Of a stretch of 29,624 nucleotides of DNA, positions 7,585 to 15,550 are shown piece after piece (the stretch's first letter is position 1; each line of letters starts with the position of its first letter). Source of the stretch: JBCBJZ01 sp038522635 (GTDB lineage Bacteria > Pseudomonadota > Alphaproteobacteria > Rhizobiales > Hyphomicrobiaceae); assembly GCA_038522635.1 (NCBI GenBank), contig JBCBJZ010000026.1:1-29624 (forward strand), written 5' to 3'. Made by a program: the position numbers and the translations under genes. The notes under the pieces were generated by a model. It saw only the letters and a program-made list of their open reading frames with translations. It did no database searches and was not told the origin of the DNA.

Positions 7585-9000
7585 TCAGCTTGTCGGCACT
7601 TCGAGCTTCTTCGTCAGGTTTTCGAACTCGCGGCGCAGCGCTTCATTCTTAAAGATCTGATCGAATGTCGGTGCCTCGAGCCGCTGGATCGCCTCGAAGG
7701 AGGCGCGGCTGTTGCGCATCAGATTGCGGAGCTGGAAACTCGCTTCCACGGTCTCGTAGGTGTTGTCGGCGATGCGCAGATCATGTGTGGCACGGCGGCG
7801 GGCGCGGGCAAGTTGCTCGCGTTGGCGCAGCAGGTAGGTCCGGTAGCCCTTGGCGGCCTGCATCGCCAGCCGCTGGCTTTCGAGATTCGCGCGCAACGTG
7901 CGGCTTTGGTCATCGCGGTTCGTGGCCCGTAACAGGCGTTTTGTGCGCTGACGCGCGGCCTTGATGTCCTTCTCGATCGCGCGCAGCTTGGGCATGTATT
8001 GCTTATCGATCTTGGTGATGAGCCCGTCTTGCGCGTGGACAAGCATGGCGAACAACGCTGCGTGCATCGCGAAGTATTTGCGCGCCGCCTTCAGGTTATC
8101 ACCTGACGCACCGACGAGCTTGCCGAGCTGCCGGTCGATCACCTTTGCGGCTTTGAAGGCCGCCACCAGCCTGATCATGTCGCCGGAGAGGACGCTGCCC
8201 AGCAGCATATCCGCCTGGTCCGGGCTCAGGTCCACGCCGGACTTGCGCAGCGCGTCGTAGATTTCCTTCTTCGCCGTAGCGATTTGCGCCTTGTTGTTTT
8301 CGATGCGCTTCTTGGCATCCTCGATTTCGGTGCCAAGGCTGTCGACCGTATCGGTCAGGATGCCCGGCAGCATCGCATCCTTCGGCGCGGTCAATTGCTT
8401 TTCGCGCAGGGCAACGATCTGGTCTTCGTTCTCGCGGATGTTCTTGCGCAGTTTCTCGATGCGCTTTTGCACGTCCACCACCGGGGCATCGGTGACGATA
8501 CCCAACACGGCGTCGAGCAGATCGTTGATGCGCCGCTTGCGGTCTTCGCGGGTCTCCGTCCAGATCGGCGTGACGAGGAAATCGTTACGGCTCGGCAATT
8601 TGCGCGCGTCGGAGCGGTTCTTCGCAGCATCCTTCAGGATGTTGTCGACCGCGCGCATGAGCTTCTTGGCCTGCTCGAAGGCAAGATCGCCTTCGCGCGG
8701 GTCTGCGTTCGGTGCTGCGCCCGGCGTGGTGCTTTTCTGGGCAAGGCGCGGCGTTTGCGGACCGAGCGGGTTCGGTTGCGCGGGCTTGTTTGGCTGGTTC
8801 GCCTTGGCGTTGGGCGCAGCCTGACCGCCGCTCAGCAGATCAGCGATAGCATCACGCAGGCTCGACTGCGCGTGCGCCGGCGTCACGGATACGGGCAAAA
8901 GCGCTAAACTCAACCCCAAGGCGAGCGCCATCGCTGACGTGGACACCCCTGCGGCTCTTGCCGTCGGGGCCCCAGGGGTCTGCGTTCGTGGTGCCATCAT
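7585..9000 (-). CDS. Exported coiled-coil protein of unknown function
   Basis: Not recognised by family. The 471-residue product has a probable signal peptide: a polar N-terminus, the hydrophobic stretch MALALGLSLALLPVSV around residues 24-39, and a PAHAQ cleavage-like site near 41-45. A Pro/Asn/Gln-rich linker (about 60-100) is followed by a long, charged, helical body. That body has strong coiled-coil character at about 185-260 and 330-430, rich in Lys, Arg, Glu and Ala. No cysteine or catalytic motif stands out. It is likely a periplasmic structural or scaffolding protein. ATG 9000 has GAGG about 10 bases upstream. A -35/-10-like pair lies just ahead of it, so it is probably transcribed on its own. 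Confidence 0.75.
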   Translation of the reverse strand: MMAPRTQTPGAPTARAAGVSTSAMALALGLSLALLPVSVTPAHAQSSLRDAIADLLSGGQAAPNAKANQPNKPAQPNPLGPQTPRLAQKSTTPGAAPNADPREGDLAFEQAKKLMRAVDNILKDAAKNRSDARKLPSRNDFLVTPIWTETREDRKRRINDLLDAVLGIVTDAPVVDVQKRIEKLRKNIRENEDQIVALREKQLTAPKDAMLPGILTDTVDSLGTEIEDAKKRIENNKAQIATAKKEIYDALRKSGVDLSPDQADMLLGSVLSGDMIRLVAAFKAAKVIDRQLGKLVGASGDNLKAARKYFAMHAALFAMLVHAQDGLITKIDKQYMPKLRAIEKDIKAARQRTKRLLRATNRDDQSRTLRANLESQRLAMQAAKGYRTYLLRQREQLARARRRATHDLRIADNTYETVEASFQLRNLMRNSRASFEAIQRLEAPTFDQIFKNEALRREFENLTKKLEVPTS

Positions 9001-9028
9001 GCGCCTATCCTCTTGCCGCTACGACGTA

Positions 9029-9057
9029 AATATGGGCTTCCGAATACGGCCTTACAA
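9029..9057 (-). promoter_or_regulatory. Possible sigma-70-type promoter for the 7585-9000 gene
   Basis: On the minus strand TTGTAA (9057-9052) and CATATT (9034-9029) are separated by exactly 17 bases. Each matches four of six consensus positions. The predicted transcript would start roughly 20 bases before the ATG at 9000. Confidence 0.35.
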
Positions 9058-9161
9058 TGATCACGCCACCGTAGAGGCTCGCGTTGCCTACACTGGACCG
9101 CTGAAAATGAACATGGTCCACGCTCAAGCGCGCCCAAGCCGCCGCTCCTTTAAACGCCAGA

Positions 9162-9188
9162 GGCCACCACAGAGGTTCTGCGGTGGCC
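9162..9188 (-). terminator. Hairpin downstream of the DUF4189 gene
   Basis: GGCCACC/GGTGGCC and CAGA/TCTG form an 11-pair stem with one mismatch and a 3-base loop, about 75 bases past the stop of the minus-strand gene at 9263. No long T-run follows on the minus strand, so termination efficiency is uncertain. The rest of 9001-9262 shows no gene. Confidence 0.4.
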
Positions 9189-9262
9189 CCATATCTTCCA
9201 GCTGATCCGCCGGCCGGCGTTGGTCGCCAGCGGCACGGCCTCGGCCGCCGCCACTGCAACCC

Positions 9263-10090
9263 TTAGTTCTTATGGCTGCCGTTCGCGCAGAACGTGATGC
9301 GGATGCCGCACTTGTTGCCCGAACGCGGCGACTTTGCACACGACTGCAGCGACGATGTGATCGCCTGGCCAAGGGTCGGGCGGATCGCAGCGTAGGAACC
9401 GAAGTAGGTGTTGGACGAGGTCTTGTTGAAGTAGAACGCCAGCGCGCCGCAGGCATCGTTGGCAGCCGTCAGCACGTTGCAACGACGGTTCTTCTTGGAG
9501 CGCCGCTTGCAGGCCGAAAGCGCTTTGTTCATCGCCGTGCGACGGTCGCCTTCCTTCCAGACCACGCCGCTTGCACCCTTCGCGTTGTAGGCAAGTGCGC
9601 CCCAGACTTTGGGGATACGAGCGCGTTGCAGGCGGTTGAAGTTGGCTTGGCTCAGCCGACCGGTTGCCGGTTGCTTGGTGGTCCGCTGCCAATCGCGCAG
9701 GGCATCGCGCGTGGATTTGTCGAACTGGCCATCAAAGCGCTTCACAGAATAGTTGAGGTTGAACAGGATGTTTTGCACCCGACTGATGGTGGTCGGGTCG
9801 TTGAGGCCGCCTTGCGGCTGCGCATTCGTGGTGCGGCGCGGCGGCGCGGAACCGCCCCCGCCCAACCCGCGCAGACGAATGCGCGCCAGTGCCACGAACG
9901 TGCCGCTCGGGCAGGTATCCAAGTAGGCCTGAATTTCAGCGCGCGACTTTGAATCTTTGATGCTGTTCCAGAAGGCGATGTCGGTTTGTGAGCCTTTTTC
10001 ACAGGCAAACGCGACGCCTGCCGAGGCGATCATCGCGACGGCACCCCATCCCACCGTGCGGGCCAAGTGTGTCAGTGAACGAGCGTTCAT
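9263..10090 (-). CDS. Exported peptidoglycan-binding / DUF4189 protein
   Basis: The 275-residue protein opens with a signal peptide (hydrophobic residues about 13-29, cleavage near VAFA/CEKG). Residues about 97-152 look like a PG_binding_1 domain: ISRVQNILFNLNYSV, then FDGQFDKSTRDALRDWQRTTKQPATGRLS. Residues about 160-265 resemble DUF4189: WGALAYN, GVVWKEGDRRTAMNKAL, paired cysteines, and ACGALAF. At least seven cysteines lie in the C-terminal part, consistent with disulfides in the periplasm. It probably binds cell wall; the activity of the DUF4189 part is unknown. The ATG has GGAG about 11 bases upstream. The next gene downstream on this strand starts 262 bases away beyond a hairpin, so an operon is unlikely. 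Confidence 0.75.
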   Translation of the reverse strand: MNARSLTHLARTVGWGAVAMIASAGVAFACEKGSQTDIAFWNSIKDSKSRAEIQAYLDTCPSGTFVALARIRLRGLGGGGSAPPRRTTNAQPQGGLNDPTTISRVQNILFNLNYSVKRFDGQFDKSTRDALRDWQRTTKQPATGRLSQANFNRLQRARIPKVWGALAYNAKGASGVVWKEGDRRTAMNKALSACKRRSKKNRRCNVLTAANDACGALAFYFNKTSSNTYFGSYAAIRPTLGQAITSSLQSCAKSPRSGNKCGIRITFCANGSHKN

Positions 10091-10137
10091 GGATTGCGTG
10101 TCTCCATTGGTTGAAATCAGCGGCTGCAGCGTTTGCG

Positions 10138-10241
10138 CTAGAGTTCGGTTCGCGTCAGCATTAAAGCGGAGCCGACCTCTAAGCTTTTGCCTTGTCGTTC
10201 ATCTATCGCCTCAGGTGACCCCACCTGAGGCGGATGAACTC
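10138..10241 (+). repeat. Two-hairpin interspersed repeat, copy 2
   Basis: Same order as copy 1: a decayed CTAG-type palindrome (10138-10184), a T-rich spacer, then hairpin B (10197-10239). Hairpin B is the best-preserved of the three. Arms GTTCATC/GATGAAC and CGCCTCAGGTG/CACCTGAGGCG are perfect, the bulge is TAT and the loop is ACC-C. It sits in the divergent gap 10091-10457 between the DUF4189 gene and ivd. No other gene is evident in that gap. Confidence 0.8.
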
Positions 10242-10457
10242 CAGGCGGAAACCGGGCGCCGATACCCGCCCAGGTCGTACCGCCATACTACCCTATGAAT
10301 CATGACGTTACGACAGTATCCCGTCTGAGTGCGCGCGCGTCCAGTCAAAGCACAGCAACGGGCGGTAATTTGCAGGATTGACGGACCCTAAGGCGCGTAT
10401 GGAATGGGTAGGCGGAAAGCACTGCGATGATGCGCCGCCAACAGCAAAGGGCGAACG

Positions 10458-11630
10458 ATGATCCCGAACGATTACCCCACGCTCGATTTTGATCTGGGCG
10501 AGACGGCCGACGCGTTGCGCGACACCGTGCGTTCCTTCACCGCCGACCGGATCGCACCGTTGGCGGATGAGATTGACCGCAGCGATGAGTTCCCCCGGCA
10601 CCTGTGGCCGGAGATGGGCGCGTTGGGCCTGCACGGCATCACGGTCGAAGAGGAGTATGGCGGGGCAGGGCTTGGCTACCTGGAGCACTGCATCGCCATG
10701 GAAGAAGTCTCGCGCGGGTCGGCGTCAGTGGGGCTGTCCTATGGCGCGCACTCAAACCTGTGCGTGAACCAGATCCGCCGCAATGGCAACGAAGCCCAGA
10801 AGCAGCGCTTTCTGCCCAAGCTCGTGGGCGGTGAACACGTTGGCGCGCTCGCCATGTCGGAGCCGGGCGCCGGTTCAGACGTCGTCTCGATGAGTTTGCG
10901 GGCCGACAAACAGGGTGACCGCTACATCCTCAACGGCACGAAGTTCTGGATCACCAACGGCCCTGGCGGCGATGTGGTGGTGGTCTACGCCAAGACCGAT
11001 CCGGACGCGGGTCCGCGGGGCATCACAGCGTTCATCGTTGATACCGACAGCAAAGGCTTTTCGGTGGCGCAGAAGCTGAACAAGCTCGGCATGCGCGGGT
11101 CGAACACGGGCGAACTCGTGTTTGAGAACTGCGAAGTGCCGGAAGAGAACGTGTTGGGCGAAGTGGGCCGCGGCGTGAACGTGTTGATGTCCGGGCTCGA
11201 TTACGAGCGGGCGGTGCTGGCGGCGGGGCCGCTTGGCATCATGCAGGCGGCGATGGATGCCGTTGTGCCCTACGTTCACGAGCGCAAGCAGTTTGGGAAG
11301 CCGATCGGTACGTTCCAATTGGTGCAGGGCAAGGTCGCTGACATGTACACCGCGCTCAACGCCTGCCGGGCGTATGTCTATGCGGTGGCGCGGGCCTGTG
11401 ATCGCGGACAGACGACGCGCAAGGATGCGGCGGGGGCGATTTTGTTCGCCTCTGAGCGGGCCACGCAAATGGCGCTCGATGCGATCCAGTTGCTGGGCGG
11501 GAACGGTTACATCAACGATTACCCGACCGGGCGGCTGCTGCGCGATGCCAAGCTTTACGAAATCGGCGCGGGCACCAGCGAGATCAGGCGGATGCTGATC
11601 GGCCGTGAGCTGTTTGCAGAGACGGCGTGA
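10458..11630 (+). CDS. ivd: Isovaleryl-CoA dehydrogenase
   Basis: FAD-dependent oxidation of isovaleryl-CoA to 3-methylcrotonyl-CoA in leucine/isovalerate degradation, with electrons passed to ETF. The 390 residues have the acyl-CoA dehydrogenase layout: N-terminal helices, middle beta domain with AMSEPGAGSDV (about 132-142) and KFWITNG (about 162-168), and C-terminal helices. The segment GLDYERAVLAAGPLGIMQA contains Glu250, at the position of the catalytic base that distinguishes isovaleryl-CoA dehydrogenases. LLGGNGYINDYPTGRLLRDAKLYEIGAGTSEIRR near the end is likewise typical of this subfamily. The ATG follows a GGGCGA stretch. Its product is the substrate of the carboxylase encoded at 22756-29004, 11 kb away. 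Confidence 0.94.
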   Translation: MIPNDYPTLDFDLGETADALRDTVRSFTADRIAPLADEIDRSDEFPRHLWPEMGALGLHGITVEEEYGGAGLGYLEHCIAMEEVSRGSASVGLSYGAHSNLCVNQIRRNGNEAQKQRFLPKLVGGEHVGALAMSEPGAGSDVVSMSLRADKQGDRYILNGTKFWITNGPGGDVVVVYAKTDPDAGPRGITAFIVDTDSKGFSVAQKLNKLGMRGSNTGELVFENCEVPEENVLGEVGRGVNVLMSGLDYERAVLAAGPLGIMQAAMDAVVPYVHERKQFGKPIGTFQLVQGKVADMYTALNACRAYVYAVARACDRGQTTRKDAAGAILFASERATQMALDAIQLLGGNGYINDYPTGRLLRDAKLYEIGAGTSEIRRMLIGRELFAETA

Positions 11631-11664
11631 CGAGATCAGGCGATGCCCGAAAGGGTGCTGCAGG

Positions 11665-11683
11665 GCGGCCGCGTTGTGGCCGC
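11665..11683. terminator. Hairpin between convergent genes
   Basis: GCGGCC and GGCCGC are perfect inverted arms around a 7-base loop. They lie in the 53-base gap between the converging stops of ivd and the minus-strand gene. A bidirectional terminator is plausible, though there is no T-run. Confidence 0.35.
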
Positions 11684-12721
11684 TCAGCGATCGCCGCCAG
11701 CGAAGGCGCGCTTGTGCCAGGCCGGCGCCCGCACGCGTTTGATGGGTGCCACGCGCGCAATACGGCGCTGCTTCGCAGCGGTTTGCGGTTGCCGCCGTTT
11801 GATTGCGCCGTTGGGGCGGGCTTTGCGAGGGCGTTTGATCAGCTTTGGTCGCTTCACCAGGCGCGGGATGTCCGTACCTGCACGCGGGATCTTCAACGTC
11901 GGCGCGCGCGGCCGCAGGTCGACAGAACTGAGCCTGACGCGCGCCAGCGTCGTCAGGTTGGGACGCTCCGGGTTCCGCGACGGCAAGGCGATCTGGACGC
12001 GCCGGCTGGTCTCGTCGGTCGCTGAAAGCGGCTTGCCCGGGACGCTCAACGGCGGCAGCTCGGTAGGCGCGCTAGGCCGGGCGTAAGCGACCGAGGTGAC
12101 CCAAGGCTGGTCCGGCTGGTCCGCGCGTGCAGGCTTAGCAGAGCCGCGGTGGCTAGGCCCGCGCAGGCTCTCAACAGCCCGGGGCCGCCGTGCAACCGTG
12201 CCCGCGGCCGGCAGCACTTGCGTGTCCGTGGTCGCCGGTAGCTGCATGTCGGTCGGCAGCGCCGCAAAATCCATCAGGCGCGTAGCACCCGGATTGCGGG
12301 CGCCCGGTTCAAACAACATGGCGCAGAACGCGAAACTCAGCGCGAAGACCGCAACAACATTCAGCGCCGACGATGCCGACATAGCGTAGGCCCGTGCTGC
12401 CGAGCGGTGCGCGGCCGGACCAGACACAGGCGGTGCGGGCTCGAACGTCACCTCGGCCGGCTCCGCCAGCACTTCCTCGATATCCTGGTAAGCCCGGCGG
12501 GCCAGGGCCATGTTCAGAGCGCTAGGCGCAGCTTCATCCAACGGTATGCGGGGCAAATCGGGAGGGAGAACTTCGGATGGCTCGCAGGGCGCGATGGAAG
12601 GGAGAGGCGCTTGACTAGGCACGCTTGCCTCCGGCTTCAGAAATTTTGCAACATTCGCGTAAAATTGCTGATCAGTAGGATCAGCTTGCGAGGATGTAGG
12701 ATATTTCTTTGAGGACTGCAC
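11684..12721 (-). CDS. Single-pass membrane protein with basic Pro/Arg-rich tail, unknown function
   Basis: Not recognised. The 345 residues start at a GTG with only a weak ribosome site. An acidic, proline-rich N-terminal part (1-110, probably cytoplasmic) is followed by one hydrophobic helix at about 117-137 (ALNVVAVFALSFAFCAMLF). A long, poorly conserved-looking region comes next. The C-terminus (about 265-345) is extremely basic, with repeated RPK, KRPR and KRR words. By the positive-inside rule this tail could equally place the C-terminus in the cytoplasm, where it might bind nucleic acid or acidic lipid. A perfect 7-bp inverted repeat (12667-12685) lies inside the 5' end of the gene. 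Codon use looks normal for the window except near the AT-richer start. Confidence 0.6.
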   Translation of the reverse strand: MQSSKKYPTSSQADPTDQQFYANVAKFLKPEASVPSQAPLPSIAPCEPSEVLPPDLPRIPLDEAAPSALNMALARRAYQDIEEVLAEPAEVTFEPAPPVSGPAAHRSAARAYAMSASSALNVVAVFALSFAFCAMLFEPGARNPGATRLMDFAALPTDMQLPATTDTQVLPAAGTVARRPRAVESLRGPSHRGSAKPARADQPDQPWVTSVAYARPSAPTELPPLSVPGKPLSATDETSRRVQIALPSRNPERPNLTTLARVRLSSVDLRPRAPTLKIPRAGTDIPRLVKRPKLIKRPRKARPNGAIKRRQPQTAAKQRRIARVAPIKRVRAPAWHKRAFAGGDR

Positions 12722-13037
12722 GTTTCAATCGCCGTGGTGAACGCAATGCTGTGGACAAGCGAAATCTTCGCTGTGACGTTAACTATCCACAAGAACGAGG
12801 CGATTCCAAACCACGAATCAAGGCGATCGCGCCACATTGGGTGAAAGTGCGTGCGCAACCTTCATGCTAGTGCACTGTAACGCTTGGCGAAAATCATATG
12901 CACAGGCAACGGCGAGGTCCCGTTGGGGCTGCATAACTTTTTTCAGTTTGGCGAAAACCTGTCCACAGACGGCCGCTTTTGGGCGCGGCGTTGGGGGGAG
13001 ATCGGGGTGTGATGAGCCTGCGCGTTAACCCTGCGAG
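12722..13037. other. AT-richer divergent gap with DnaA-box-like sites
   Basis: This gap is visibly less GC-rich than its surroundings. It has three sites resembling TTATCCACA: TTGTCCACA on the minus strand (12758-12750, one mismatch), CTATCCACA (12783-12791, one mismatch) and CTGTCCACA (12959-12967, two mismatches). Two GANTC sites (12802 and 12815) and a repeated TTGGCGAAAA word (12884 and 12948) are also present. No gene is convincing. It probably contains the promoters of the two diverging genes; any replication role is speculative. Confidence 0.3.
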
Positions 13038-14081
13038 GTGGGCGGCGGTGTAGAGTCGGCTCGTGCGTTCAGTGTCGGTGATGTGGCGTTAGGTGTTGAA
13101 GTGCGGTTTGCGCAGGCGGAGCGATGGCGGCAGGCGAGGTCGTTGGTCCTGCAGGCCCGCCAGAGCCCGGAAATGGCGGCGGTCGAGCGGCATCTGCAGC
13201 GGATGCGCTGGCTCATCGCTTGTGCCGATGCGTTCGCTCCGCCAGGGCGACCCGTATCTTGCTCACGTCCCCACGGCTCACCTCCCGATGCACAAGCGCA
13301 ACCGTTGAGGGCGGCCAACTTTGCTGGCGAAACGCCTCCGAACGACGGCGACACGACCGCTTCCCTTTGCGATGCCTGTTGTGCAGCACTTGAAGCGCCA
13401 CGGCTTGACCAGATCGTGTGGGATGAGACGTCAACCATCGCCGTGAGGGCCACCGATCGCGCCATCGCCGAAAGGCCCCCAGGGGCCGCTTCCTTTCAGA
13501 CGCTCTCAAAAGAGGCGCTGTTAGAGGAGGCGGGATGCACGCTTTCGATCGGACGGGCGCTTTGGGACGCGTTGACGCCGCTGGAACAGCGTGCCGTCGT
13601 GCTGCATGAGATCGCTCATCATGCATGCGGCCACGTCGAGCTGGCCCGCGCGGCACAACAAACGTTGGCGTCTCTGGCTGCCGTGAGCGCCCTGACGTGG
13701 CGCAGGCAGCCGACACCGGACAAAGGTGCTCATCATCGGGCGCGTCGTGCGCTGGCGTTGATCCTGGCCCACTTGGCTGGGCGCGAGGCGGTTCGCCTGA
13801 TGCAGGCTTACGCGGCGTTTGAGGCGCGCGCGGAACGCGATGCGGATGCGATCGCGGCGATGATCTGCGGTCCAGATGCGGTCCGCTCGGCGCTCGCTCA
13901 GGCCCGGACTTCGGCCAACGCCACAGCGCAAAGAAGTCACTGGGATGCGGGATCTGCTGAACTGGTCCCGCCGCACGCGCGCGAGCGATCGACGCAGCGC
14001 TTCGAGCCGCTCTACCGAGCTCGCATGGCTCAGCTCGCATCCTTAGCGCAGCGCGACGATGTCCGCACAACAGCCGCCTAA
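13038..14081 (+). CDS. M48-like zinc metallopeptidase (predicted)
   Basis: Predicted zinc protease. In the 347-residue reading from GTG 13038, HEIAHHACGH (190-199) gives the HExxH zinc site and the following His. AERDADAIAA (266-275) provides the downstream Glu in the ExxxD-type motif expected of M48-like peptidases. Unlike HtpX there is no clear membrane segment, although residues about 205-221 are moderately hydrophobic. An N-terminal cysteine cluster (CDACC, 111-115) is unexplained. The start is uncertain: GTG codons at 13083 and 13101 are also in frame, the latter preceded by AGGTG. The family is involved in protein quality control, but the substrate here is unknown. It diverges from the membrane-protein gene across the AT-richer gap. 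Confidence 0.6.
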   Translation: MGGGVESARAFSVGDVALGVEVRFAQAERWRQARSLVLQARQSPEMAAVERHLQRMRWLIACADAFAPPGRPVSCSRPHGSPPDAQAQPLRAANFAGETPPNDGDTTASLCDACCAALEAPRLDQIVWDETSTIAVRATDRAIAERPPGAASFQTLSKEALLEEAGCTLSIGRALWDALTPLEQRAVVLHEIAHHACGHVELARAAQQTLASLAAVSALTWRRQPTPDKGAHHRARRALALILAHLAGREAVRLMQAYAAFEARAERDADAIAAMICGPDAVRSALAQARTSANATAQRSHWDAGSAELVPPHARERSTQRFEPLYRARMAQLASLAQRDDVRTTAA

Positions 14082-14213
14082 CGCCTGTCCAAGCACCCGT
14101 TGCGCGAGGCGCTGCCAACGCCAGTCTTGCGCAACATTCCACGGCTGCGTGACCGACAGGCGACAGGAAAGTGCTTCACCCTCAAAGGGCAGGCTTCGGT
14201 GCGACAATCTGCT

Positions 14214-14242
14214 TTGACATCACCCATGCCGCATGTAACTTT
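14214..14242 (+). promoter_or_regulatory. Weak promoter candidate upstream of dctP
   Basis: TTGACA at 14214-14219 is a perfect -35-like hexamer. About 17 bases later the sequence is only loosely -10-like (taactt). It would give a roughly 190-base leader before dctP. The rest of the 14082-14438 gap shows nothing else I can support. Confidence 0.25.
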
Positions 14243-14438
14243 GAATTGCTGCGTGTGAACTTCCCAAAAAACAACAAGGAAGATCGCGTGCCGGCATGCC
14301 CGGTTAAGCGCGCGTCTTCGATGCGACCTCTCCTCAGGCGTTGAGGCGAGAGCGTAACGAGGAACAGCGTGCTGAGCCATGAAGCGGCTGCAGAGCTGCT
14401 GGGCGTTCCGGGTTGGAGGAAACATGAAGGAGGGTTCT

Positions 14439-15491
14439 ATGAACTCAAGCTTGAAGTTGGCCGTCACTGCGGTGGCCGCACTTTCGATCGCGGGCCTCGC
14501 CGCTGGCGATGCCAATGCGCAGAAAAAAGTGCGCTGGAAAATGCACGCGGCGTTCGGCAAGAACATCGCAGTGATCGGCCCGCCGCCGCACCGCATTGCC
14601 GAAGCCGTCAAGAAAATGTCGGGCGGCAAATTCCTGATCAAAGTGTTCGAGCCGAACGCGTTGACGGGCGGTTACGCTTACTTCGATCCGATTTCCAAAG
14701 GCGCCATCGATGCGGCCTTCGGCACACCGGGCGCCAACCAGGGCAAAAACTCGGCTTACGCGTTCTTGTCGACCTGGCCGTTCGGTCCGGCTGCACCTGA
14801 ATTCGCAGCATGGATGATCCACGGCGGCGGCGTGAAAATCGCTGAAGAGCTCTACGCCAAGGACAACATCAAGTACCTCCTGTGCGGCATGATCCCTCCG
14901 GAAACCTCCGGCTGGTTCAAAAACGAAATCACTGACCTGAGCCAGCTCAAAGGCTTGAAGATGCGTTTCTTCGGCATCGGCGCGAAGGTGATGCAGAAGT
15001 TCGGCGTCTCCACGCAGCAGCTCGCTGGCGGTGACATCTACCCGGCACTGGAGCGTGGCACGATCGACGCCACCGAGTTTTCGATGCCCGCCATCGACCG
15101 CTCGTACGGCTTCTACCAGATCGCCAAGTTCAACTACTTCCCCGGTTGGCACCAGCAGTCCACGTCGAACGAAATCCTGATCAACATGGACAAGTGGAAG
15201 GCATTGCCGGACCAGTACAAAGCGATGCTGGAAACCGCATGCCGCGCCAACGTGGCCGACATGATCGCTGAAGGCGAAGCGCTTCAGTTCAAGGCGATGA
15301 TCGAGAACGAAAAGAACGGCGTCAAAAACATGACGTGGTCCAAGAAAATTCTCGACCAGTTCCGGGCAGCCTGGAAGGAAGTTTTGGACGCCGAGATCAA
15401 GTCGAACCCGGACGTTGCACGCGTGTGGAAGTCGTACTCGACCTTCCACGAGCAGTACAAAGTCTGGGGTGACCGCGGCTACCTGAAATAA
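14439..15491 (+). CDS. dctP: TRAP transporter substrate-binding protein (DctP family)
   Basis: Periplasmic solute receptor of a tripartite ATP-independent periplasmic transporter. The ATG at 14439 is preferred because AAGGAGG stands 5 bases before it; ATG 14424 (GGAGG upstream) is the alternative. The 350-residue product has a signal peptide cleaved near DANA/QKK (about residue 28). LKGLKMRFFGIGAKVM holds the conserved Arg that salt-bridges a carboxylate in this family. The segments STWPFGPAAPEFAAWMIHGGG, LAGGDIYPALERGTIDATEF and FNYFPGWHQQS follow the pattern of the 2-oxo acid/lactate-type receptors such as TakP. However, the usual Trp-containing segment after the DAT motif is replaced by EFSMPAIDRSYGF, so the ligand is uncertain. 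A strong hairpin follows before dctQ, which would favour excess receptor over membrane subunits. Confidence 0.9.
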   Translation: MNSSLKLAVTAVAALSIAGLAAGDANAQKKVRWKMHAAFGKNIAVIGPPPHRIAEAVKKMSGGKFLIKVFEPNALTGGYAYFDPISKGAIDAAFGTPGANQGKNSAYAFLSTWPFGPAAPEFAAWMIHGGGVKIAEELYAKDNIKYLLCGMIPPETSGWFKNEITDLSQLKGLKMRFFGIGAKVMQKFGVSTQQLAGGDIYPALERGTIDATEFSMPAIDRSYGFYQIAKFNYFPGWHQQSTSNEILINMDKWKALPDQYKAMLETACRANVADMIAEGEALQFKAMIENEKNGVKNMTWSKKILDQFRAAWKEVLDAEIKSNPDVARVWKSYSTFHEQYKVWGDRGYLK

Positions 15492-15518
15492 GGTTAGCTG
15501 ACGCTTAGCCAGAACGCT

Positions 15519-15550
15519 GGGCGGCTACCGCGATCCCGCGGTTGCCGCCC
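15519..15550 (+). terminator. Strong GC-rich hairpin after dctP (terminator or attenuator)
   Basis: GGGCGGC/GCCGCCC and CCGCG/CGCGG form a 12-bp two-step stem with an internal TA/TT mismatch and a 4-base loop. TCTCTC follows, beginning 27 bases after the dctP stop. It could partially stop transcription ahead of dctQM or protect the dctP mRNA 3' end. Confidence 0.6.

Noticed and set aside
12637..12858. A 73-codon minus-strand frame overlapping the start of the membrane-protein gene.
   Set aside because: No ribosome site or family resemblance, and it overlaps a longer plausible gene; probably chance in an AT-richer region.
12722..13037. Calling this gap the chromosomal replication origin.
   Set aside because: The DnaA-like sites are few and imperfect, and the neighbouring genes are not ones known to mark an alphaproteobacterial origin; it is kept only as a low-interest observation.
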